From assembly GCA_035260545.1 (NCBI GenBank), contig DATFUZ010000025.1, positions 1-64,000 of the forward strand: a stretch of DNA of 64,000 nucleotides, given 5' to 3'. Positions 24,655 to 33,617 of this stretch are shown piece by piece. Numbering within the stretch: the stretch's first letter is position 1; every line of letters begins with the position of its first letter. A program made the position numbers and the translations under genes. Below the pieces are notes generated by a model. It was not told the origin of the DNA and ran no database searches. It worked only from the letters and a program-made list of their open reading frames with translations. Origin of the DNA: DATDDB01 sp035260545 (GTDB lineage Bacteria > Pseudomonadota > Gammaproteobacteria > Burkholderiales > Gallionellaceae).

Positions 24655-25955
24655 GCAGGCTCCTGATAGGGGTCATCCAGCCCCGATGCCTTGAACAAAT
24701 CGGGGCGCTCGCCCTCGGCCTCGAGGTTGCTGCCTGCGCGCTCGAACAGCTCGCGCAAGGTGACGTCGGAATCGCCCATGCCTTTGCGTCCCTCCCGCCG
24801 CAGCCACTCGCCTATGCCGCCGTCGTCGTGGCGCACGATGATGGCATCGGGGTCGAACACGAACAGCCGGTGCAACTCCTTCAGCTTGACCAGTTCCGGT
24901 TCGCGCACCATGCCCCAGCCCTGCCCGGCCAGCTTGCTCACCACGTTGGCGCGCTGCAACTTGGCCAGAATCTGCTCCAGCACGTCGAAGCCCACGCGCA
25001 GCTTTTCGCAAAATATCGGCAGGGTCTGAACGCTTCCGCTGCGCAGCCCCTTGTTCATCATGCGCAGCATGCACAGGGCGTAGTACAGGTGCGCCATGGG
25101 GTCGGGCTGCGCGCGCTCCGTGCTGCGCCAGTGCGACAGCGAAGAGGCCACTACGCCGCCGAGCAGCATGGAGACCCAGGACAGGAACACCCACAGCAGG
25201 AAGACCGGGAAGCTTATGAATAGCGTATTCACCAGCTTGTAGCTGGGCAGGTGCGCCAGGTACAGCGCGAAGAAGCTATTCATGGACTCGAAGGCGAACG
25301 CCGAAATCACGCCGCCGATGAGGGCGTGGCGCATGGGTACGTAGCGGTTGGGGACCACCCGGAACAGGAAGGTAAACGCCGGCGCCGTAAGGAGGAGCGG
25401 GGTGAGCTTGAGCACCACGACGCCCAGCCCGGAAATCGGCTTCGCATAGCCGACCGACAGCGCCACCAGCCAGGTGGTCAGCGACAGGCTGCCGCCCACC
25501 AGCAGCGGACCGAGGGTCAGCACCAGCCAGTAGATGAGCACGCGCTGCATCAGCGGACGCGGGCGGGACACATGCCAGATGGTGCTCAGTGCCCGGTCTA
25601 TGCTGACCATCATCATCACGGCCAGGCCGGCGAGTATGACCACGCTCAGGATGCTGAGGCGGACTGCGCTTTCACCAAATTGCGCGAGATAGAATGATGC
25701 CAGCTTGCCGCCAGTCTCCGGCACCATGTCGGCCGCCAGGAACTTCTGGAGCGCGTTCGCCACATCTGCAGAGGCCGGGAAGGCCGAAAAGACGGTGAAC
25801 ACGATGGTCAGCACGGGGACTGCGGCAAGCAGGGTGATCACGGTGAGCGTGGCCGCCATTTGCGCGCAGCGATCCTGCGAAAACCGCGCGGCAATCAACT
25901 GCACCAACTGCTGCAAGCGCTGCATGTCCTGGCTGCGGTTTCCGTTTTTTCCCAT
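24651..25955 (-). CDS. YihY/BrkB-family membrane protein
   Basis: This 434-residue integral membrane protein has about six helices in residues 25-275 and a soluble C-terminal extension of about 150 residues. The region RFSQDRCAQMAATLTVITLLAAVPVL and the later NSFFALYLAHLPSYKLVNTLF pattern identify the YihY (UPF0761) family, once misnamed ribonuclease BN. Its function is uncertain. The tail resembles a winged helix followed by a poorly conserved end. I chose the ATG at 25955; ATG 25925 is also possible. Confidence 0.87.
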   Translation of the reverse strand: MGKNGNRSQDMQRLQQLVQLIAARFSQDRCAQMAATLTVITLLAAVPVLTIVFTVFSAFPASADVANALQKFLAADMVPETGGKLASFYLAQFGESAVRLSILSVVILAGLAVMMMVSIDRALSTIWHVSRPRPLMQRVLIYWLVLTLGPLLVGGSLSLTTWLVALSVGYAKPISGLGVVVLKLTPLLLTAPAFTFLFRVVPNRYVPMRHALIGGVISAFAFESMNSFFALYLAHLPSYKLVNTLFISFPVFLLWVFLSWVSMLLGGVVASSLSHWRSTERAQPDPMAHLYYALCMLRMMNKGLRSGSVQTLPIFCEKLRVGFDVLEQILAKLQRANVVSKLAGQGWGMVREPELVKLKELHRLFVFDPDAIIVRHDDGGIGEWLRREGRKGMGDSDVTLRELFERAGSNLEAEGERPDLFKASGLDDPYQEPA

Positions 25956-26042
25956 GTCCCCGCTTTTTCTTATCTCCAAGTTAGCCTCTCTTCAGCCATT
26001 CCGCTGCGCCCATCATACCCGACTCGGTGGGGAAATACAGCA

Positions 26043-26909
26043 TCAACGTCCCAACGGCGCAACGTCCGCCCCGAGGAGATCTCCCCCCTCAGGATGCCCT
26101 TCGCCAAGGGCTATGCCGCCAAAGTCGAACAGCGCGCGGTCGAGCAGGTGGGAAGGCGCAATATGCTGCATGGCAGTGAAGATGGATTGTGTCCTGCCGG
26201 GGTATTGGCGCTCCCACTCGGCCAGCATCGCCTTGATGTTCTGGCGCTGCAGGTTTTCCTGGGAACCGCACAGATTGCAGGGAATGATGGGAAATTCCAT
26301 ACCGCGGGCATAGCGGGCAATATCCTTTTCCGAACAGTAGGCCAGCGGCCGGATGACGATGTGGTCGCCCTTGTCGGTAATTAGCTTGGGCGGCATGGCC
26401 TTGAGCTTGCCGCCGAAGAACAGGTTCAGGAACAGTGTCTCAACCATGTCATCGCGGTGATGGCCGAGGGCGATCTTGTTGGCGCCCAGTTCGCCCGCCA
26501 CGCGGTAGATGACGCCACGGCGCAGGCGCGAGCACAGGGAGCAGGTGGTTTTGCCTTCCGGGATCTTTTCCTTGACTATCGAATAGGTATCCTGGGTTTC
26601 GATGTGGAAATCCACCCCCAAGCTTTTCAGGTAGTCCGGCAGCACATCGGCGGGAAATCCGGGTTGCTTCTGGTCCAGGTTCATCGCGATAAGGCGGAAA
26701 TCGACCGGCGCGCGCTTTTGCAGGGTGCGCAGGATGTCGAGCAGGGTGTAGGAGTCCTTCCCGCCGGACAGGCAGACCATCACGGTATCGCCCGCCTCTA
26801 TCATGTTGAAGTCGGCGATGGCTTGCCCCACCTGGTGTTCGAGCCGGCCCCTGAGGCGGTTGAAGTTGGTGGAGTGAGGCTCGAAATGTACGGGCTGGAT
26901 GTCGTTCAT
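26043..26909 (-). CDS. ttcA: tRNA 2-thiocytidine(32) synthetase TtcA
   Basis: TtcA adds sulphur to C32 of certain tRNAs using ATP and an iron-sulphur cluster. The 288-residue enzyme has the PP-loop SGGKDSYTLLD and two cysteine pairs, CSLCSR and CNLCGSQ, which coordinate the cluster. The ATG at 26909 gives the expected N-terminus. A longer frame beyond it lies inside the pteridine reductase gene and is a shadow. It follows that gene by 7 bases and is probably co-transcribed with it. Confidence 0.96.
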   Translation of the reverse strand: MNDIQPVHFEPHSTNFNRLRGRLEHQVGQAIADFNMIEAGDTVMVCLSGGKDSYTLLDILRTLQKRAPVDFRLIAMNLDQKQPGFPADVLPDYLKSLGVDFHIETQDTYSIVKEKIPEGKTTCSLCSRLRRGVIYRVAGELGANKIALGHHRDDMVETLFLNLFFGGKLKAMPPKLITDKGDHIVIRPLAYCSEKDIARYARGMEFPIIPCNLCGSQENLQRQNIKAMLAEWERQYPGRTQSIFTAMQHIAPSHLLDRALFDFGGIALGEGHPEGGDLLGADVAPLGR

Positions 26910-26916
26910 GCTTCGT

Positions 26917-27657
26917 TTACAGGTTGATGCTGCGTCCGCCGTCGACCGCAATCGTCTGCCCGGTGATGTAGGGCGCATCGCGCAGCAGGAACAGCGCCGT
27001 CCTGGCGATGTCGGCGGGCTCGCCCTCGCGCTTGAGCAGGGTATGGGCAATGATCTTGCGGCGCGCCTCCTCGTCCGCCCAGGCGCCTTCCTCGGGCCAC
27101 AGGATGACGCCGGGCGCCACGGCATTGACACGCACGAACGGCGCAAGTTCCTGCGCCAGCGCGCGATTCAGCCCGGAAAGGCCGGTCTTGGCCACGCTGT
27201 ACAGCAAATGCCCCTGCATCGGCCGCTCGGCATGGATGTCGACGATATTCACGATCGCGCCATGGTTACGCCGCAGTTCCGAGGCGGCGGCCTGCGCCAG
27301 GAACAGTGGCGCCTTGAGATTGGTGCCGATCAGGTCATCCCACTGCGCATCGGCGATCTCGCCCAGCGGCGTTGGGAAGAAACTCGATGCATTGTTGACC
27401 AGGGCGTCCAGACGCCCGAAGCGCTGTATCGTCTCGCTCACCAGCGCCGGCAGTTCCGCGGTATGCAGCAGGTCGGCCTGCACGATCTGTGCGGATGCGG
27501 GGCGCAGCCGGTTCAAACCGGAGGCGAGCGCCTCGGCCTCGCCGCGCGACGAACGGTAGTGTATGGCGATGGAGGCCCCGGCGCCATGCAGCATGCTGCA
27601 GATGGCCGCACCGACGCGCTTCGCCCCGCCGGTAACCAATACGACTTTGCCTTGCAT
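26917..27657 (-). CDS. Pteridine reductase (SDR family)
   Basis: This 246-residue short-chain dehydrogenase has the TGGAKRVGAAI cofactor loop with the basic residue that favours NADPH, the NNAS motif, and YSVAK as the catalytic Tyr-Lys pair. The IHYRSS segment and the overall pattern match bacterial PTR1/FolM-like pteridine reductases, which reduce dihydropterins or dihydrofolate. The ATG at 27657 gives MQGKVVLVTGGAKR. Divergent from the MidA-like gene. Confidence 0.88.
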   Translation of the reverse strand: MQGKVVLVTGGAKRVGAAICSMLHGAGASIAIHYRSSRGEAEALASGLNRLRPASAQIVQADLLHTAELPALVSETIQRFGRLDALVNNASSFFPTPLGEIADAQWDDLIGTNLKAPLFLAQAAASELRRNHGAIVNIVDIHAERPMQGHLLYSVAKTGLSGLNRALAQELAPFVRVNAVAPGVILWPEEGAWADEEARRKIIAHTLLKREGEPADIARTALFLLRDAPYITGQTIAVDGGRSINL

Positions 27658-27720
27658 CCCGGTCTCCACTAAACTTGGGCCTGTATGAATATTGCGGTAC
27701 ACAATTTAACACATCCGGCC

Positions 27721-28872
27721 ATGGCCTCACTACCTTCTCCCGGCCCCGACGCCCTCGCACACAGCGAATCACTGCGCCGCCTCATCTTGGAAGACATTGT
27801 CCGCCAGGAAGGCTGGATACCGTTTTCCCGCTACATGGAACTGGCGCTGTATGCGCCGGGCCTGGGCTACTACGCCGCGGGGGCGCGCAAGTTCGGCGCC
27901 GAGGGCGACTTCGTCACGGCGCCGGAGATCTCGCCCTTGTTCGGCAGGGTGGTGGCGCGCCAGGCGGTCGAAATCATGGCGCTGAGCACACCGCTCATCA
28001 CCGAACTGGGCGCGGGCAGCGGCAAGCTGGCCGTCGACATCCTGCTTGAACTCGAGCGGCTGGGCAGCCTGCCGGACCGGTATTGCATCCTCGACCTGAG
28101 TGCGGAACTGCGCGAACGGCAGCGCGCGCTGCTGCAGGCGCGCGCGCCCCACCTGCTCGATCGCGTAGCGTGGCTGGACACCCTGCCCGACACGCTGGAC
28201 GGCGTGGTGCTGGGCAACGAGGTGCTGGACGCCATGCCGGTGCACCTGGTGCGATGGGGTGAGGACGACATCTACGAACGCGGCGTTGCCGCCGAAGGGC
28301 AAAGTTTCGCGTGGCATGACCGGCCGGTGCAGACTCCGGGCTTGCTGGAGGCCGCGAGGCTGATCCGGGTGCCGGAAGGCTACCAGAGCGAAATCTCGCT
28401 GTCCGCGCGCGGCTTGGCCCGCAGCCTGAGCGAGCGCTTGCGCCGGGGAGTGGCGCTGTTCGTGGATTACGGCTTCGGCGCGGGCGAGTATTACCACCCC
28501 CAGCGCAGCCGGGGCACCCTGATGTGCCATTACCGCCATCACGTGCACGACGACCCCTTCTTCCTGGTCGGCCTGCAAGACATCACATCGCACGTGGACT
28601 TCACGGCCATCATGGATAGCGCCGCCGAAGGCGGCGCCCACTTGCTGGGCTATACGACACAGGCGCATTTCCTGATGAACGCGGGCATCGTCGATCTGTT
28701 GCGGGAAACCTCGCCCGAGAACGCGCGCAGCTACCTGCCGCTTTCGTCCCAATTGCAGAAACTGACCAGCCCGGCGGAAATGGGCGAGCTGTTCAAGGTG
28801 ATTGCGCTGGGCAAGGGGGTGGAGGCACCGCTTTCCGGCTTCGCCCGCGGCGACTTGTCGCGACTACTTTAG
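27721..28872 (+). CDS. MidA/NDUFAF7-like SAM methyltransferase
   Basis: This class I methyltransferase of the DUF185/MidA family is 383 residues long. The SAM loop is ITELGAGSGKLAVDIL, preceded by GYYAAGARKFGAEGDFVTAPEISPLFG, a signature of the family. The mitochondrial relative NDUFAF7 methylates an arginine of complex I. The bacterial target is unproven. I prefer the ATG at 27721 (MASLPSPGPDALAHS); an in-frame ATG at 27685 adds 12 residues but crowds the divergent promoter region. Confidence 0.88.
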   Translation: MASLPSPGPDALAHSESLRRLILEDIVRQEGWIPFSRYMELALYAPGLGYYAAGARKFGAEGDFVTAPEISPLFGRVVARQAVEIMALSTPLITELGAGSGKLAVDILLELERLGSLPDRYCILDLSAELRERQRALLQARAPHLLDRVAWLDTLPDTLDGVVLGNEVLDAMPVHLVRWGEDDIYERGVAAEGQSFAWHDRPVQTPGLLEAARLIRVPEGYQSEISLSARGLARSLSERLRRGVALFVDYGFGAGEYYHPQRSRGTLMCHYRHHVHDDPFFLVGLQDITSHVDFTAIMDSAAEGGAHLLGYTTQAHFLMNAGIVDLLRETSPENARSYLPLSSQLQKLTSPAEMGELFKVIALGKGVEAPLSGFARGDLSRLL

Positions 28873-29484
28873 ACCGGCTGCCGGGCGGCGACGCCGCCTG
28901 TGCAAGGCACATCCGGCCAGGGCAATAATGGCGTACACCGAAAGCAAGGGATCGAGCAGGTAATCCCATAGATTTGTGGACGCATACCAGCCCGCGCTCC
29001 ACGCCAGCACGGCCAGCGCCAGCGCAATAGCCACCAGCACCGCGCCCCGCAGCACGGCAGCCAGTGCGAGCAGCAGCAAAACGGCAAGCATGCCGTAACT
29101 GCCGTACCCCAGCCGGTAGGGGTCGAAATTGCCCCAGCCCAGCGCCAGCGGATAGAACACTGCCGCCGTCACGGCCACCAGCCCCAGCAAAGTCTCCCGC
29201 CCGGCCAACACCGCCGCTGGCAGCGCCACGCCGCGTACAAGGCGCGCAAGGTACAGCAGCAGTAACAGCAACGAGGTCACGCTGAGGTCACCAATCACCC
29301 CGCGCAAATAGGCGGCGAGCGGCAGTCCGCCCCCCAGCGGAACGAACGCGCCCACCATGACGGCCGCCAGTACCGACTGGCGCGTGCCCATACCCAGCCG
29401 CGAGAAGCCCGGCACGCGGCTGGCGAGCGCGGTAAGTGCGACAGCATTGCCCAGCAAGCCGGCGGCATCGACGAAGCGGATCAT
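28864..29484 (-). CDS. Integral membrane protein of glycan cluster
   Basis: This 206-residue, very hydrophobic protein has about six membrane helices and an arginine-rich C-terminal tail. I do not recognise the family. Its ATG overlaps the stop codon of the sialidase-like gene by 4 bases, so it is the third gene of a unit with the ArnT-like transferase. It ends inside the 3' end of the convergent MidA-like gene (9-base overlap). A role in lipid-linked sugar handling is possible from context only. Confidence 0.75.
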   Translation of the reverse strand: MIRFVDAAGLLGNAVALTALASRVPGFSRLGMGTRQSVLAAVMVGAFVPLGGGLPLAAYLRGVIGDLSVTSLLLLLLYLARLVRGVALPAAVLAGRETLLGLVAVTAAVFYPLALGWGNFDPYRLGYGSYGMLAVLLLLALAAVLRGAVLVAIALALAVLAWSAGWYASTNLWDYLLDPLLSVYAIIALAGCALHRRRRRPAAGLK

Positions 29485-30764
29485 GGCGCGTACTCCAGTT
29501 GCTGTTTGAGCCACGCCGGAGTGAAGGTCACGTGCTTGATGAAGGTGCGATTCCAGGTGTAGAGCACATGGAAGTCGCCGTTCTTCGCCTGCAGCAGAAA
29601 GGGGTAGGAATACTCGGTGCGGCAACCGCCGGGCGTGCACGCCGCCTGCCGGACCGAGGCCAGATACGCCGCGCGCTGTTCCGCGGGCAGCGTGGCGACA
29701 CGGGCATCAGAAGCAAGTAGGCGATCCTGCATGCGCGAGAGCCAGGCCGCTTCGGTCTTGGGGAGCCCGCGATCATCCTCCAGTTGATACACCGTCTTCC
29801 AGCTTGCGCCGCCGTCGGCCGAGATCATCAGCGACAAGGCATCCCGGCCCTGTTCGAGATCGTTAAGCACGGCAAGCAGACGACCGTCGGCCAGCACCAC
29901 GGCGCTGATTGCCGAATCGGGATTGCGCAGCGACGAGATGCGCGGGGCCGACCAATGGCGGCCGGCGTCGTGCGTGGCGACAGTGACCGCGCGGTGGGGG
30001 GGCGGCCCGGCATGGCGCATCAGGGCCAGCGCGTCATCGGCATTTTGCACCAGCAGTACGGGCTGCAGCGTGCCTGCGCCACCCGGCGCCAGCCGCTGCT
30101 TGTCGAGTACGGCGCCCTGCGCACCCAAACGCAGCAATTCGCCAAACTTGCTGATGAATTCGTGATAGACCGGGAAGGCCAGGGTGCCGTCGGCGTATGG
30201 CACGAGCCCGTTGCGCACGAGGGTACTGATGTTCAGGAACGGCGAGGTGACCAGCCGGCGCGGCGCATCCCAGGTCTGCCCCTCGTCGGTCGAGCGCATC
30301 GCGGTGATGGAGCTGCCCGCCCAGCCGCCGAGCGACACGGTGACGTAATACAGCCACAGCGAGCCATCCGCCGCGCGTCCCGGCACCGGGTTGCCCAGCT
30401 TGGCGACATAGCGCTGCAGTGCCCGCTCGGTGCGCCCCCGGTCGGCCACTTCCTGCTCGGCGCCCCACAGGCCGCGGGCCGGATCGAACACCGCGCTGTG
30501 TATCTCCACATCGCGCGCACCCTCGCGGCTGCCGGAAAACCAGAAGGCGCGGATGCGGCCGTCCTTGAGTTCGATCAGCGAGGCGGCATGGGTCTGGACA
30601 TGCAGGCGGGACGAAGCGAAATCGCTGCGTATCCGCGCAGGCTCGGCATTCGCGCCCGGCGGGTGCGCCACGGCAAACGCTGGCGGCGGCGGGCGCCGCG
30701 CCGCCTTGTAGAAACCGGCGCTAAAAGCCACCGCCAGCAGCAGAAGCAGCGCGCCGCGCCTCAC
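29481..30764 (-). CDS. Sialidase-like Asp-box protein
   Basis: This 427-residue protein has an N-terminal membrane anchor or signal (LLLLLAVAFSAGFY). A six-bladed propeller-like domain of the BNR_2 sialidase family follows, with three Asp-boxes (STDEGQTW, THDAGRHW, SADGGASW). Conserved stretches include RAFWFSGSREGARDVEI, GSLWLYYVTVS and YPFLLQAKNGDFHVLYTWNR. True sialidases need an arginine triad and a Tyr/Glu pair, which I cannot confirm by eye, so substrate and activity are open. The GTG start follows the ArnT-like stop by one base. Probably acts in the periplasm on sugars added by the neighbouring transferase. Confidence 0.8.
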   Translation of the reverse strand: MRRGALLLLLAVAFSAGFYKAARRPPPPAFAVAHPPGANAEPARIRSDFASSRLHVQTHAASLIELKDGRIRAFWFSGSREGARDVEIHSAVFDPARGLWGAEQEVADRGRTERALQRYVAKLGNPVPGRAADGSLWLYYVTVSLGGWAGSSITAMRSTDEGQTWDAPRRLVTSPFLNISTLVRNGLVPYADGTLAFPVYHEFISKFGELLRLGAQGAVLDKQRLAPGGAGTLQPVLLVQNADDALALMRHAGPPPHRAVTVATHDAGRHWSAPRISSLRNPDSAISAVVLADGRLLAVLNDLEQGRDALSLMISADGGASWKTVYQLEDDRGLPKTEAAWLSRMQDRLLASDARVATLPAEQRAAYLASVRQAACTPGGCRTEYSYPFLLQAKNGDFHVLYTWNRTFIKHVTFTPAWLKQQLEYAP

Positions 30765-30765
30765 C

Positions 30766-32496
30766 TTAGCGGCACTCGCTGACCGGCTTGGCGCCCGCCG
30801 AGCTCACCGTGGGCACGGTAGACTCGACCAACCACTCGCGGACGAACAGATGCTGGAATACTTCACCCTTGAACAGCATCTGCTCGATCTCCGGCCAGTA
30901 CTGGCGCCCGGCGATCTCGATGCGCTCGCCGATCACCTTGCAGTCGGCACAGGGCTCTCCCTGCTGCATGGGCAGGCGCACGGCGAAATAGCGGTAACGG
31001 TGCGCCAGCCATTCCGGCGTGCGCCCGGGCAGGTCATCGTAGTAACCGTAGACATCGGCGCCCGGCAGCAGGAAACGGTGCCCCTCGTCTTTGGCGATGA
31101 ATTTGTTGCACGGCACCCACACCTCCTTGCCGCGCGCGAACTGCTGCGCCTGCTCGCTGTAGTTGCCGGGCGCGCCGTCGAACGGCGCGACGAAGGCGGC
31201 AAAGCACAGAAAGCCGGCGATCACCACCACGTTGAAGGTGACGCGCGTCAGTCGCGGCACGAACACCGCCGCCAGCAGCAGGGCGCTCACCACCGCCATC
31301 AACACCCAGAATTCCCAGCCGTACAGATGCCCGCCCATTTCGTCCTGCAGGCGCAGCGACAGCCGCAGCATCAGGGCGAGCATGACGGCGGCCATGGCCA
31401 GCCCGCCGACGAACAGCCAGCGGCTGATGCGGTCCCAGTACAGCGCACACAGGATGGCCAGTGCGGGCATGGCCTCCAGCATGTAGCGGCTGGAGCGCTG
31501 GCTGGCCAGGCTGAACATGAACAGGTAGGCCGCCATCAGGATCCACAGAAATTTCTCGTTGTCAGTCGCCTGCTTGCGGTTGCGCCAGGCAAGCCAGGCA
31601 ACGCCGAACACCGGCAGCGCGAGGAAGGTGGCGTTGATGGGGTAGCCGAACAGCAGCCACCAGATGCTGTGCTCGCCCCACAGCATCTTGCCGAGGTAGT
31701 TCGACTGGTCCACCTTGGCGACGTTTTCCACCCAGAAGAACTCATGCCACAGCGCGGCCGGGTGCGGATCCAGCCCTATCCACAAGCCGAAGAACACGGC
31801 CAGCGACACGGCACCCAGCAGCGCGGCACGCCACAGGTCGTGCTTCAGGAATTCGCGCCAGTCGTAGCGGCGCTGCTGCAGATACCACCACAGCAGCGCC
31901 GACCCGACCGGCAACAGGAAGAAGAACGATTTGTAGAGCAACCCGATCCCCGTGGCCAAGCCCAGCCCCACGGGAAACCAGAAGCGCGATTCGAACGCCT
32001 GCGGCCGCCAGTACAGCAGGGTGAAGAATGGCAGGAACAGCCAAAACACGGTTCCCGGCTCGGTCAGGTAGGGACGGCCGAAGCGGTAGGTGGTGAAAAA
32101 CGCCAGATAGGTAAGCATCGCCACCAGCGCGGTTTCGGCCTTGCCGGTCAGGCGGCGGGTCAGGGCCAGCACCAGCAGTGCAGTGAGCAGGGTGTAGATC
32201 ACGCTGGGGTAGCGCAAATGCCACAGATCCCACCGCTTGCCCCAGTCCGTGGACAGGATGGCGTGCCAGAACATCATCGGCGGCTTGATGTTGCGCATGG
32301 TGGCCAGTTCGGATTGCAGCGGCAGCCAGTGTCCGCTGGCTGCGGTCATGCGCGCGATATGTATATACAGGTATTCGTCGCTGTTCTTGGGGATTTGCTG
32401 GCTGCCCAGCCCGTAAAAATAGGTGAAGACTGCGAGGACTGCGGCCAGTGCGTACCAGACCAGGCGCGTCTTCAGGGCGGGGAATCGAGCAAACAT
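30766..32496 (-). CDS. ArnT/PMT-like lipid-linked glycosyltransferase
   Basis: This 576-residue membrane glycosyltransferase of the GT-C type has about 11-12 helices and an early acidic motif in NSDEYLYIHIARMTASG-like sequence in the first periplasmic loop. An RFGRPYLTEPGTVF segment resembles ArnT, which moves 4-amino-4-deoxy-arabinose from undecaprenyl phosphate to lipid A. A soluble C-terminal domain of about 150 residues follows. The sugar is unknown. An ArnC-like transferase is encoded divergently at 33618, so donor synthesis and transfer may be paired. Confidence 0.85.
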   Translation of the reverse strand: MFARFPALKTRLVWYALAAVLAVFTYFYGLGSQQIPKNSDEYLYIHIARMTAASGHWLPLQSELATMRNIKPPMMFWHAILSTDWGKRWDLWHLRYPSVIYTLLTALLVLALTRRLTGKAETALVAMLTYLAFFTTYRFGRPYLTEPGTVFWLFLPFFTLLYWRPQAFESRFWFPVGLGLATGIGLLYKSFFFLLPVGSALLWWYLQQRRYDWREFLKHDLWRAALLGAVSLAVFFGLWIGLDPHPAALWHEFFWVENVAKVDQSNYLGKMLWGEHSIWWLLFGYPINATFLALPVFGVAWLAWRNRKQATDNEKFLWILMAAYLFMFSLASQRSSRYMLEAMPALAILCALYWDRISRWLFVGGLAMAAVMLALMLRLSLRLQDEMGGHLYGWEFWVLMAVVSALLLAAVFVPRLTRVTFNVVVIAGFLCFAAFVAPFDGAPGNYSEQAQQFARGKEVWVPCNKFIAKDEGHRFLLPGADVYGYYDDLPGRTPEWLAHRYRYFAVRLPMQQGEPCADCKVIGERIEIAGRQYWPEIEQMLFKGEVFQHLFVREWLVESTVPTVSSAGAKPVSECR

Positions 32497-32690
32497 TGGG
32501 TGGAGTTATCCTGTAAACATGTAACGGAGCGGTGAGCCGGAAATTGCTGCAGGGCCGCGATCCCGGCGCATCTGCGAGGATTGCCGGGAAATCAATGCGC
32601 TATAATATCAACACAGCAAGAACTTGGGCAATTTATGTTCCTTTTCACAACACTGGGTGGCGCGTCGCCGCGGCTGGCGAGGGCCGAAAT

Positions 32691-33614
32691 TTGAAAGCGC
32701 TCGTGCTTGGCGGCGGGGGTTTCATCGGCTCGCACCTGACCGCATCGCTCCTCGCCGACGGAAATTTCGTGCGCGTGTTCGAACGGCCCTACCGCGACCG
32801 GTCGACATCCATGCCTGCGCATTCCGGGCTGGAGTGGCGGGAAGGCGATTTCGGCAACGCGCAGGATCTCGGCCGTGCGCTGGACGGCATCGATACGGTC
32901 TTCCATCTGATTTCCACCACCCAGCCGCAATCCTCCAACGACGATCCGGCATTCGACGTACAGAGCAATCTGCTGCCCACGCTCGGACTCCTGGAGCAGT
33001 TGCGCAGGCGCGCCGGCGTGCGGCTGGTATTCGTGTCGTCCGGCGGCACGGTGTATGGCGTGCCGCGCCAGACACCCATTCCGGAGACCCACCCCACCGA
33101 GCCGACCTGTTCTTACGGCATCGTCAAGCTGGCCGTCGAGAAATACCTGGCGCTCTACCGTACCCTGCACGGACTGGATTACCGCATCGTGCGCCTGGCC
33201 AATCCCTATGGCCCCGGCCAGGAGGCCAACCGCGCGCAGGGCGTGGCGGGAACCTTTCTGTACCGCGTCACCCATGGGCAAGCCATAGAAGTATGGGGCG
33301 ACGGTTCCGTGGTACGTGATTATCTCTACATCGGCGATACCGTGTCGGCGCTGCGCCGCACCGCGGAATACGGCGGCGATGAGCGCATCTTCAACATCGG
33401 CTCCGGCACCGGGCATAGCGTGAATGAAATCCTGACTGCTGTCGAAGCGGCCGCCGGCAGGAAAGCGGAGGTGCGCTACACGCCTGGGCGCAAATTCGAC
33501 GTGCCGGTGAGCATCCTCGACATTTCGCGCGCGCAAGCGGAACTCGGGTGGCGCCCGGTGGTGGATCTGGCGGCCGGCTTGCGCTTGACCTATGCCGCAA
33601 TTACGGGAAAATAA
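32691..33614 (+). CDS. NAD-dependent sugar epimerase/dehydratase
   Basis: This 307-residue extended SDR of the UDP-glucose 4-epimerase type has the Rossmann motif GGGGFIGSHL, SSGGTVYG and the catalytic Tyr-Lys in YGIVK. A TTG at 32691 preceded by GAGGG gives a start exactly at the Rossmann fold (LKALVLGGGGFIG). Earlier in-frame starts add a non-conserved leader. A TATAAT sequence at 32601-32606 could be the -10 box. It is followed after 3 bases by the glycosyltransferase gene. It probably makes a nucleotide sugar for that enzyme. Confidence 0.87.
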   Translation: MKALVLGGGGFIGSHLTASLLADGNFVRVFERPYRDRSTSMPAHSGLEWREGDFGNAQDLGRALDGIDTVFHLISTTQPQSSNDDPAFDVQSNLLPTLGLLEQLRRRAGVRLVFVSSGGTVYGVPRQTPIPETHPTEPTCSYGIVKLAVEKYLALYRTLHGLDYRIVRLANPYGPGQEANRAQGVAGTFLYRVTHGQAIEVWGDGSVVRDYLYIGDTVSALRRTAEYGGDERIFNIGSGTGHSVNEILTAVEAAAGRKAEVRYTPGRKFDVPVSILDISRAQAELGWRPVVDLAAGLRLTYAAITGK

Positions 33615-33617
33615 GTC

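Noticed and set aside
30850..32535. A 561-codon plus-strand open frame opposite the ArnT-like gene
   Set aside because: The composition is dominated by Gln, His, Arg and Gly, with no domain or signal. It is an antisense shadow of a clear membrane protein gene.
32532..32690. N-terminal extension of the epimerase from an upstream start
   Set aside because: The added residues show no conservation or signal features. A TTG at 32691 with GAGGG upstream begins exactly at the Rossmann fold.
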